A stretch of DNA of 6,445 nucleotides, taken from assembly GCA_024227975.1 (NCBI GenBank), contig JAAETV010000362.1:1-6445 (forward strand), read 5' to 3'. This DNA comes from Actinomycetes bacterium (lineage in GTDB: Bacteria; Actinomycetota; Acidimicrobiia; Acidimicrobiales; SZUA-35). This document shows positions 1 to 4,984 of the stretch, piece by piece. The position numbers were made by a program, and so were the translations under genes. How positions within the stretch are numbered: position 1 is the stretch's first letter; every line of letters starts with the position of its first letter. The notes beneath the pieces are model-generated. The model saw only the letters and a list, made by a program, of their open reading frames with translations. It had not been told where the DNA came from and did not search any database.

Positions 1-87
1 AATCCCCTCTTCGTTGGCTGTGTGGTTCGGCCCGGCCACCAACGCTTGATTGAGGAGAGTTTTGATCAGGGCTGCTGACACCGGACG

Positions 88-115
88 GGCCGAGGATCCT
101 CTGCGCCGCTCGGCC
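88..115 (-). terminator. Possible hairpin downstream of the regulator gene
   Basis: A perfect 7-bp inverted repeat (GGCCGAG at 88-94, CTCGGCC at 109-115) with a 14-nt loop lies about 50 nt past the stop codon of the response regulator. It could fold in the mRNA and end the two-component operon. No T-run follows on the minus strand, so this is not a classical intrinsic terminator; in GC-rich sequence a 7-bp pair can also arise by chance. The rest of 1-164 shows no supportable gene. Confidence 0.3.
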
Positions 116-164
116 GATCTTGGAGGGTCTTTCAGCTGCTCGTCAGGGGCCCGGTTCTGAATCA

Positions 165-824
165 TCATGGCTCGAACCGGTAGCCGACGCCTCGGATCGT
201 CTTCAGCCGGGCAGGGCCCAGCTTCTTTCGCAGGTAGCCGACGTATACGTCGACGACGTTCGAGTCGGGTTCGTAGTCGTATCCCCAGACGTGGCTGAGG
301 ATCTGTGGTCGAGTCAGGACATGACTCGGGTTTCTGAAGAAGAGCTCTGCGAGTGCGTACTCGCGGGCGGTCAACTCCTCGGAGACCCCGTCGACCGTGA
401 GTCGGCGGGTTCGCAGGTCAAGGGCCGTGTTCCCGACAAGAAGCTCCGTTGAGACGGCTTCTCCGCCATCGCGAAGACGCAACCGGATCCGTGCGAGGAG
501 CTCCTCGAAGCTGAAGGGCTTGGTGATGTAGTCGGCGGCACCGGCATCAAGGGCCGACACCGTGTCCTCGACCACATCGCGCGCAGTCAGGACGATCACC
601 ACCTGATCGGGGAACCACTTCTTCAGCTCGTGCAGAACCTCCAATCCGTCGATGTCCGGTAGGCCGAGGTCGAGGATGACGAGATCGAACTCGCCAGAAA
701 GACCCTTCTCGATCGCGGTGCTGCCGTCTTCGGCGAGCGTGGTCGTGTAGCCGTGGCCTTGCAGACCCTTCACGAGGAATGACGCGATTCTTGGTTCGTC
801 TTCGACGACAAGGACTCGATTCAT
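165..824 (-). CDS. Two-component response regulator, OmpR/PhoB family
   Basis: Cytoplasmic DNA-binding regulator of 219 residues, the usual length for the family. The receiver domain (about 1-118) has the acidic pair E8/D9, the phospho-acceptor D52 in LVILDLGLPDIDG, T80 in VIVLTARD, and K102 in DYITKPFSFEEL. The winged-helix domain (about 125-219) shows LTAREYALAELF, the recognition-helix region NVVDVYVGYLRKKL and the terminal wing IRGVGYRFEP. All residues needed for phosphorylation and DNA binding appear intact. The ATG at 824-822 overlaps the TGA of the kinase gene (ATGA), and AGGA lies about 8 nt upstream inside the kinase frame, so translation is probably coupled. The partner is the upstream kinase; targets cannot be told from sequence. 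It resembles actinobacterial MprA/TcrX-type regulators, but I do not assign a symbol. Confidence 0.97.
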   Translation of the reverse strand: MNRVLVVEDEPRIASFLVKGLQGHGYTTTLAEDGSTAIEKGLSGEFDLVILDLGLPDIDGLEVLHELKKWFPDQVVIVLTARDVVEDTVSALDAGAADYITKPFSFEELLARIRLRLRDGGEAVSTELLVGNTALDLRTRRLTVDGVSEELTAREYALAELFFRNPSHVLTRPQILSHVWGYDYEPDSNVVDVYVGYLRKKLGPARLKTIRGVGYRFEP

Positions 825-2266
825 TGATCATCCTGCGCTTTGCTCTCGGGTGCCGACGGTATGTGAATGGTGAACGTCGATCCGCGCCCCGGGCTCGACT
901 TGACCGTAGCGCTGCCGCCATGAGCCTCTGCGATTCCGGCGACGATCGCCAACCCAAGCCCCGAGCCTGGCCGTTGCCGAGCTCCTCTACCTCGGTGGAA
1001 TCTCTTGAAGATGCTCCCGAGCTCCTCCGGGGGGATTCCGACGCCCGTATCTCGGATCCATAGCTCCACATCGTGGTCCGTCAATCGAGAGCCGATGTTG
1101 ATTTCGTCGGTCGGTTCGGTGTGCCAGACAGCGTTCTCGGCCAACGCCATCGCGGCCTGGGTGAGCCGATCCGGGTCGATGTCAACGACGCCGAGCCCTA
1201 TCTCGTCGGTGCCCCACCGTCGATCGCCGAGTGCTTCGGCCTTGTGGATGATGTCAGTGGTCAGAATATCGAGATCGACCCGGCGGCGACTCAGGAAGTC
1301 GTGACGTTCCGATCGTGCGAGGGTGAGAAGGTCTTGGACCAGCCGCGCCATTCGATCCAGTTCGCTGGTGACCAGATCAATGGTCTGGGCCCGCTCGGCA
1401 GGGGTGTCGCTCATGAGCTCGAGATGTCCTCGGACCACCGTGATCGGAGTCCGGAGCTCGTGGCCCGCATCGGCCAGAAAACGTTGCTGGGCGGTGAACG
1501 CATCCTCGAGGCGGATCAGCATCTCATTGAATGTGGCTGCGAGGCGAGCTAGTTCGTCGTCGCCGGTGACTGGGACGCGTTGTCCGAGGTCGCCAGCCGT
1601 GATCCGCCGGACCGTGCTCGTCAACTCGGTGACCGGGCGGACCATCCGACGCGTGAGGGTCCACGCCAGCATCGCCGCGATGGTCAAACCGACACCGAGC
1701 TCCGTTGCGGCGGCCAACGCGACCGGGCGTTCGACGTTTCTCCGGCGCAGGTCGGTGAAGGCCGTGACGACGAAGACTGCCGCGGGCTCCGCGCCATCGA
1801 GCCGAACGGCCAGGTAGTCGACCTTGCCGTTGCTGGTTTGCACGTTGCCCCGGGCGGATTGGTCGACCGACGTCCACTCCCGGACGGTATCTCCGATCTC
1901 CTCGAGATGAAGGGGAGTCGCCGTCGAGCTCTGGCGAAATGGTTGCCCGCCGACGAACGTCTGAAAGGTCTCGTATTCGCCGGGAAGGTTCCGGTCGAGA
2001 AAGACCTCGAAGATTCGTCTGGCGTCATGGTTGAAGGGTTGCCCTGAGTTGGGGTCGTTGCCACTGGCCAGCGTGAAGAGCTCGTCCACTTCCTGTTGGA
2101 AGTCCGCTTCGATCGTCTGGTCGAGATCGATGAGGACGATCGTGCGCAGCACGAATAGAGACGCTATCGCCGACACCAGGACGAGCAGGACGTTCCAACC
2201 CACTAGCCGGAGCCGCCACGATGACAGAAGGCGCGGCTTGCGGTCGCCGAGGTCCTCGACGCTCAC
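821..2266 (-). CDS. Membrane sensor histidine kinase with HAMP domain
   Basis: Inner-membrane sensor kinase of 481 residues that should phosphorylate the regulator encoded immediately downstream. Order of parts: cytoplasmic N-terminus, membrane segment about 22-45, extracytoplasmic sensor of about 135 residues (46-180) matching no domain I recognise, second membrane segment about 183-203, HAMP about 204-256 (RRMVRPVTELTSTVRRI), HisKA with the H-box DAGHELRTPIT (phospho-His269), then the ATPase domain with N-box LAENAVWHT (N378), G1 box DTGVGIP (D406), F-box FKRFHRG and G2 box GSGLGLAI. The core is complete, so it should be active. The tail is short and acidic. Start is GTG at 2266-2264; there is no strong Shine-Dalgarno, but a -10-like TAGGGT is placed for transcription to start at this GTG. 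Architecture resembles MprB/BaeS-type stress sensors; the signal is unknown. Confidence 0.96.
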   Translation of the reverse strand: MSVEDLGDRKPRLLSSWRLRLVGWNVLLVLVSAIASLFVLRTIVLIDLDQTIEADFQQEVDELFTLASGNDPNSGQPFNHDARRIFEVFLDRNLPGEYETFQTFVGGQPFRQSSTATPLHLEEIGDTVREWTSVDQSARGNVQTSNGKVDYLAVRLDGAEPAAVFVVTAFTDLRRRNVERPVALAAATELGVGLTIAAMLAWTLTRRMVRPVTELTSTVRRITAGDLGQRVPVTGDDELARLAATFNEMLIRLEDAFTAQQRFLADAGHELRTPITVVRGHLELMSDTPAERAQTIDLVTSELDRMARLVQDLLTLARSERHDFLSRRRVDLDILTTDIIHKAEALGDRRWGTDEIGLGVVDIDPDRLTQAAMALAENAVWHTEPTDEINIGSRLTDHDVELWIRDTGVGIPPEELGSIFKRFHRGRGARQRPGSGLGLAIVAGIAEAHGGSATVKSSPGRGSTFTIHIPSAPESKAQDDQ

Positions 2267-2278
2267 CGCGGCACCCTA
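2266..2278 (-). promoter_or_regulatory. Candidate leaderless promoter of the kinase-regulator operon
   Basis: On the minus strand TAGGGT (2278-2273) fits the actinobacterial -10 pattern TANNNT and is followed by exactly 6 nt (gccgcg) before the GTG at 2266. That is the spacing expected if transcription starts on the first base of the start codon. No clear TTGACA-like -35 is seen about 17 nt upstream, which many leaderless promoters also lack. The weak Shine-Dalgarno agrees with leaderless translation. A six-base match can be chance, so this remains a proposal. Confidence 0.4.
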
Positions 2279-2369
2279 GCCGAACGGCATCGGACATTGA
2301 TCTGGCTTCGGGGCGGGGCTTCATTCCTCAACACTGGCTGCCTTCCGTCATTCAATAGTCTGCTGCTAC

Positions 2370-2379
2370 GAGCATGCTC
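2370..2379. promoter_or_regulatory. Perfect 10-bp palindrome upstream of the kinase operon
   Basis: GAGCATGCTC reads identically on both strands and lies about 100 bp upstream of the kinase start, in the 155-bp gap before the preceding broken gene ends. Position and symmetry would suit a dimeric regulator, but OmpR-family proteins usually prefer direct repeats and no second copy was seen, so the role is open. Confidence 0.2.
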
Positions 2380-2421
2380 ACTGTGCATCGGACGAAGATG
2401 AGCTGACAGGCTCGCGTTTCC

Positions 2422-3045
2422 CTATGGGGCAACCCCCTCGATCCGCAGGAGCCAGTAGTCGGCCGCTGAGTTGCCTGCCGCTGGTTTGAACGTGTCGTGG
2501 TCAGCTCCGCCGTCGACGAAGGCGGTCTGTGAGTTCGTGGGGAACCCCGCCCCGACGGTCACGGTGTCGTCGCCCTTGCCGCCGAAGATGACGATTTGCA
2601 AACCTGCCACATCGTCATCGGCGTCGATCGACGCAAGATCATCACCGTCTCCCAAGCTAACGGTGAGACTGGTGAATAGCGTCGCCTGACAGGGACAGGC
2701 TGTCGACAACCGCCGAGTCGTTGCCTTCCCCCATGTCGACATCGACTGCGCCAACGTCGACACCTCACACAACGACGTTGTCATCGTTGTTTCCAAGATC
2801 GACTGTCAGGTCGCCGGCGAACTCGCTGACCCGATGCTCGCCAAGAAGATGTCCGCTGCCGGCGAAGACCTGAATAGCCATCATCCCGGCAGGAGCCGAG
2901 GTGATCGAGATGAAGTCCTGTTCGGGGCTTCCCGTGATCACGAGGTCATCACCGCTCTCGGTGATCGAAACACCACCGATACGGCGGCACCAGCTGCCGT
3001 TATGGCCAGAGCCGCCTTCTTCTTGTTCTCTATTGGGTACAGCAT
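2422..3045 (-). pseudogene. Broken gene for a small exported RTX-like repeat protein
   Basis: Joining three pieces gives a protein of about 207 residues. The N-terminus (ATG 3045-3043, with GAAGGGA 7 nt upstream) reads MLYPIENKKKAALAITAAG, a good signal peptide: KKK then a hydrophobic Ala-rich stretch. At about 2966-2976 the frame shifts by one base into GVSITESGDDLVITGS. That frame meets a TGA at 2767-2765, continues as GVDVGAVDVDMGEGNDSAVV, and near 2674-2680 shifts back to FTSLTVSLGDGDD, ending with a TAG at 2424-2422. Repeats LGNNDD, MGEGND, LGDGDD and GGKGDDTV (2560-2583; exact match to the RTX pattern GGxGxDxUx) suggest a calcium-binding beta-roll. The two shifts cancel, so start and stop share one frame and the span is 624 bp. 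All large neighbouring genes are intact, which favours real decay, but clustered sequencing error cannot be excluded. Confidence 0.75.
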
Positions 3046-3052
3046 GATGAAT

Positions 3053-3059
3053 TCCCTTC
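3053..3059 (-). promoter_or_regulatory. Ribosome binding site of the RTX-like gene
   Basis: GAAGGGA on the minus strand, 7 nt before the ATG at 3045. It decides the start: the alternative upstream GTG at 3112 falls inside an inverted repeat, has no such site and would give no signal peptide. Confidence 0.55.
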
Positions 3060-3087
3060 GGACGCTCCCAGATCTCAACCGCGGAAT

Positions 3088-3123
3088 GTCGGGTTGTTGG
3101 CGAAGGCATCACAACAACCCGAC
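3088..3123. repeat. Perfect 12-bp inverted repeat with 12-nt spacer
   Basis: Left arm GTCGGGTTGTTG (3088-3099) and right arm CAACAACCCGAC (3112-3123) are exact reverse complements, separated by 12 nt. It sits between the carbonic anhydrase stop (3190) and the RTX-like start (3045), about 43 nt upstream of the latter. No T-run follows on either strand. It may be an RNA hairpin ending the carbonic anhydrase transcript, a 5' leader structure of the RTX-like gene, or an operator whose half sites lie 24 bp (a little over two turns) apart. Confidence 0.7.
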
Positions 3124-3146
3124 CTGAAGCATCGATGAGACAACGG

Positions 3147-3160
3147 TGAGAGTGCTCTCA
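3147..3160. repeat. Short palindrome TGAGAG-TG-CTCTCA
   Basis: Two 6-bp arms with a 2-nt centre. It forms the middle member of three inverted repeats in the 144-bp gap downstream of the carbonic anhydrase gene. As RNA it would give a five-pair stem with a four-base loop; as DNA it is an operator-like palindrome. Confidence 0.4.
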
Positions 3161-3167
3161 TGAACGG

Positions 3168-3185
3168 CCGAGGCACTGTGCTCGG
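3168..3185 (-). terminator. Candidate terminator hairpin of the carbonic anhydrase gene
   Basis: On the minus strand CCGAGCACAGTGCCTCGG begins 4 nt after the TAA stop of the carbonic anhydrase. CCGAGCA can pair with TGC-TCGG if one C is bulged, leaving a 3-nt loop. There is no T-run directly after it. Position immediately past the stop favours a role in termination or 3'-end protection. Confidence 0.4.
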
Positions 3186-3189
3186 ATCG

Positions 3190-4278
3190 TTAGCCGATCT
3201 CCGAGAGCAGGTCTGTGTTCGTCACCAGGTTGCGAACCCCGTGCGCGTGGTCCTCGTCAAAGACGTTGTCTTGCAGCCAGGCGTCGACTGAGGAGATGCT
3301 CACTCTGGCAACGCCAGGGCGCACGCTCCAAGTCACCTGAAATGGCGAGCCCACCTCGTTGTATCCCGGCCCGGTTGTTGAACCGGCGTATTCCACTGGT
3401 GTGCCGGTGTCCGATGGAATGCTGACCGCCTGGTGTAGACCGTCGATCTCGTCCAGCCGTGTGAGCTCTGTGAAGTCACGAGCGCCGTCACCGTTCACCA
3501 GCACGTACACCTGGGTCTCGACTCGGAGCTGAGGATTCTGGATCGATTCACTCAGACACGATTCGAGTGTCGGCCCGGGCTCTATCTCAGCGGAGGTGTA
3601 GACGTAGTGAACCTCGATGGTGTCGCCGGGTTCGAGGTCACCGTGCTCGCTAGCGCCGACGACGCTGTCGTATGGCGCAACTTCCAGATCCGTCAGTTCA
3701 CCGGAATACGCGAAGCCGGTACCGTTGCCCTCACCGTCGCCATTGCCGGCATAGACGGTGAACTCGCCGCCCTTGTGCTCGGCATTCTCATGGAAGTGGA
3801 TGTTGCAGAGGTTCATCTCGGTGTACGGAGGAGCGGCTTCGAACAGGCGAGCGTTGTTGCCTCCGGAGGAATCGATGTCGCGGGGCGACTGGGGGCCAAA
3901 ACCGGCCCCGTCGGTGCTGGCGGCGAGCGCTTGACGTTGTTCCGTGATGAAAGCATCCGAGACGGGGTCGACTGTGACCTCGTGCTCCGATGAATCCTCA
4001 TCCTCCTCTTCCTCGGTAGTACTAGTGTTGTCAGCCTCTTCCTCGGTAGTACTAGTGTTGTCAGCCTCTTCCTCAGTAGTACTAGTGTTGTCTACCTCTT
4101 CCTCAGTAGTACTAGTGTTGTCAGCCTCTTCCTCGGCAGTACTACCGCACCCTGCAGCGAGCATCAAAACAACCAGCAGCGCCCCAGTGAGCCGCCGAAA
4201 GCCCGCCTTTGTTATCGGGACCTGGTGCCTGAGCGCTCGGTTAGTAGCACTCGCCCGTCTCAGTTGGGCTTCAGTCAT
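3190..4278 (-). CDS. Delta-class carbonic anhydrase, putative lipoprotein
   Basis: A 362-residue exported protein expected to interconvert CO2 and bicarbonate outside the cytoplasmic membrane. Residues 1-44 are a lipoprotein signal: basic region FRR, hydrophobic LTGALLVVLML, lipobox LAAGC with lipidated C44. Residues 48-91 are an acidic stalk of EEEADNTSTT repeats, then EDEDSSEHE. The enzyme domain (about 120-362) carries segments I recognise from bacterial delta-class enzymes: GPQSPRDID, MNLCNIHFHENAEHKGGEF with likely metal ligands among H161, H163 and H168, PGDTIEVHYVY, NPQLRVETQVYVLVN, GSTTGPGYNE, VTWSVRP and FDEDHAHGVRNLV. C158 and C241 may form a disulphide. The ATG at 4278 is chosen because GAAGGAG lies 5 nt upstream and the lipoprotein signal follows; the frame stays open upstream to a GTG at 4602, which would bury the signal. 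Recognition is from memory of the family, not a search. Confidence 0.85.
   Translation of the reverse strand: MTEAQLRRASATNRALRHQVPITKAGFRRLTGALLVVLMLAAGCGSTAEEEADNTSTTEEEVDNTSTTEEEADNTSTTEEEADNTSTTEEEEDEDSSEHEVTVDPVSDAFITEQRQALAASTDGAGFGPQSPRDIDSSGGNNARLFEAAPPYTEMNLCNIHFHENAEHKGGEFTVYAGNGDGEGNGTGFAYSGELTDLEVAPYDSVVGASEHGDLEPGDTIEVHYVYTSAEIEPGPTLESCLSESIQNPQLRVETQVYVLVNGDGARDFTELTRLDEIDGLHQAVSIPSDTGTPVEYAGSTTGPGYNEVGSPFQVTWSVRPGVARVSISSVDAWLQDNVFDEDHAHGVRNLVTNTDLLSEIG
4006..4144. repeat. 30-bp tandem repeat encoding the acidic lipoprotein stalk
   Basis: Four full 30-bp units (4006-4035, 4036-4065, 4066-4095, 4096-4125) and a partial fifth diverging after about 4144. Units 1 and 2 are identical; unit 4 differs from them at one base and unit 3 at three. 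Each unit encodes ten residues, EEE(A/V)DNTSTT, so changes in copy number keep the frame. Each contains AGTACTAGT, with overlapping palindromes AGTACT and ACTAGT. The near-identity at DNA level points to recent slippage or unequal recombination. Confidence 0.95.
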
Positions 4279-4283
4279 GGTTG

Positions 4284-4290
4284 CTCCTTC
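4284..4290 (-). promoter_or_regulatory. Strong ribosome binding site of the carbonic anhydrase
   Basis: GAAGGAG on the minus strand, 5 nt before the ATG at 4278. It fixes the start against the longer in-frame reading from the GTG at 4602. Confidence 0.75.
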
Positions 4291-4399
4291 GTCCTTGTGG
4301 CTGGCAACAAGCTCCCAACCGATGATGAGCACCACATGGGCGTGCCATGAGATTCTTCTCACCTGCCCAGCGGTTGCCACCAGCAAAGACGTCAGCGCG

Positions 4400-4419
4400 A
4401 CGCCAGATTCGACTGGCGT
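4400..4419. repeat. 7-bp inverted repeat upstream of the carbonic anhydrase
   Basis: ACGCCAG (4400-4406) and CTGGCGT (4413-4419) are exact reverse complements with a 6-nt spacer, about 120-140 bp upstream of the carbonic anhydrase start. It could be an operator for that gene or a hairpin ending a transcript from further upstream. No T-run follows. Confidence 0.35.
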
Positions 4420-4866
4420 TGTAGCATTCCGGTGATGAGTGTTGGCGGCTCTACGCGTTTGAGCAGTCGTAGAACAACCGCAACGATGACGCGACCCCTG
4501 CACCCGCTCCAGGCCGAGCAGGTCGGCGAGGGCGGTTCGGCATTGCTCGTCGAGCGCGCCTAGGTCGATAGTGGGAACCGCCCGGTCTCCGGCCTCGGTC
4601 ACCCGCTCCTCCTACACGATCTGGGTCGGCATCTCGAAGGTGAAGCGTTCGATCATTCCGCAGATGATCGTAGGCCATTCCCCATGGGCCGGGCCACAGG
4701 CTCGACCGCTCCCGGAAGGGCTCTTGTGTCGCTCACTTGGCCTGAGCGGGAGGGCATCGGTGGAAGGGCCGGCCAGATACGGAGAGCCTCCCCGTGCATC
4801 TGGGCCAGCAACGCTCCAGGAAGTGGCGCTCGCTACTCGCAAGACAATCCACTGAAGTCCCAATCG

Positions 4867-4883
4867 CCGCCCAATCTGGGCGG
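4867..4883 (-). terminator. GC-rich hairpin downstream of the oxidoreductase
   Basis: CCGCCCA (4867-4873) and TGGGCGG (4877-4883) pair perfectly around a 3-nt loop, about 100 nt past the oxidoreductase stop. This very stable short hairpin is the best candidate for a transcript end here. It lacks a T-run, so it may act without one or need Rho. Confidence 0.4.
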
Positions 4884-4984
4884 ACAGGACACGGACACGG
4901 CATGGATAGCGACGGGCGGCCGACCTCAGTCTCGACCGTGACACGGCGGGCCGGGCGCTCGCTGGCGATGTATACGCCGCCGAT

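Larger units (their letters stand above)
4279..4984. other. About 700 bp without a convincing gene
   Basis: This gap lies between the oxidoreductase stop and the carbonic anhydrase start. Reading frames here on both strands are short, Arg/Pro/Ser-rich and resemble nothing I know. Two items stand out. The carbonic anhydrase frame stays open upstream to a GTG at 4602 that has a textbook AGGAGG 5 nt before it; its first part (PTIDLGALDEQCRTALADLL) looks protein-like but it has no stop of its own. In the same frame, ending at a TAG (4614-4612), is a short run containing MIERFTFEMPTQIV. Together they could be debris of a decayed gene. I see no transposase, tRNA or inverted terminal repeats. The carbonic anhydrase promoter should lie here, but no convincing -35/-10 pair was found. 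Confidence 0.5.

Noticed and set aside
54..80. Resemblance to the 5' end of 16S rRNA (GAGAGTTTTGATCAGGGCT)
   Set aside because: The match ends after about 20 bases, with an extra T and mismatches, and nothing rRNA-like follows; the bases beyond lead into the regulator gene on the other strand.
1073..2047. Long plus-strand reading frames opposite the kinase gene
   Set aside because: They mirror the codon pattern of a clearly real kinase and match no known protein; typical antisense frames in GC-rich DNA.
2765..2767. TGA in the RTX-like gene read as an amino acid (selenocysteine or a changed code)
   Set aside because: No other gene in the window has an internal TGA, TGA is used as a normal stop by the kinase, regulator and oxidoreductase, and the same gene carries two frameshifts, so a lesion is simpler.
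2765..3112. Stand-alone 115-residue protein starting at GTG 3112
   Set aside because: The start falls inside the right arm of the 12-bp inverted repeat, has no ribosome site and gives no signal peptide. Its good part is the middle of the broken RTX-like gene.
4006..4144. CRISPR array
   Set aside because: The units are contiguous with no unique spacers and encode an in-frame peptide repeat.
3944..4435. Plus-strand Ser/Val/Leu repeat protein
   Set aside because: It is the opposite-strand shadow of the 30-bp repeat and the lipoprotein signal region; there is no ribosome site and the composition is low-complexity only because of the repeat.
4279..4602. Longer 470-residue reading of the carbonic anhydrase from the GTG at 4602
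   Set aside because: It would put a strong lipoprotein signal and lipobox in the interior of the protein. The ATG at 4278 has its own good ribosome site directly before that signal.
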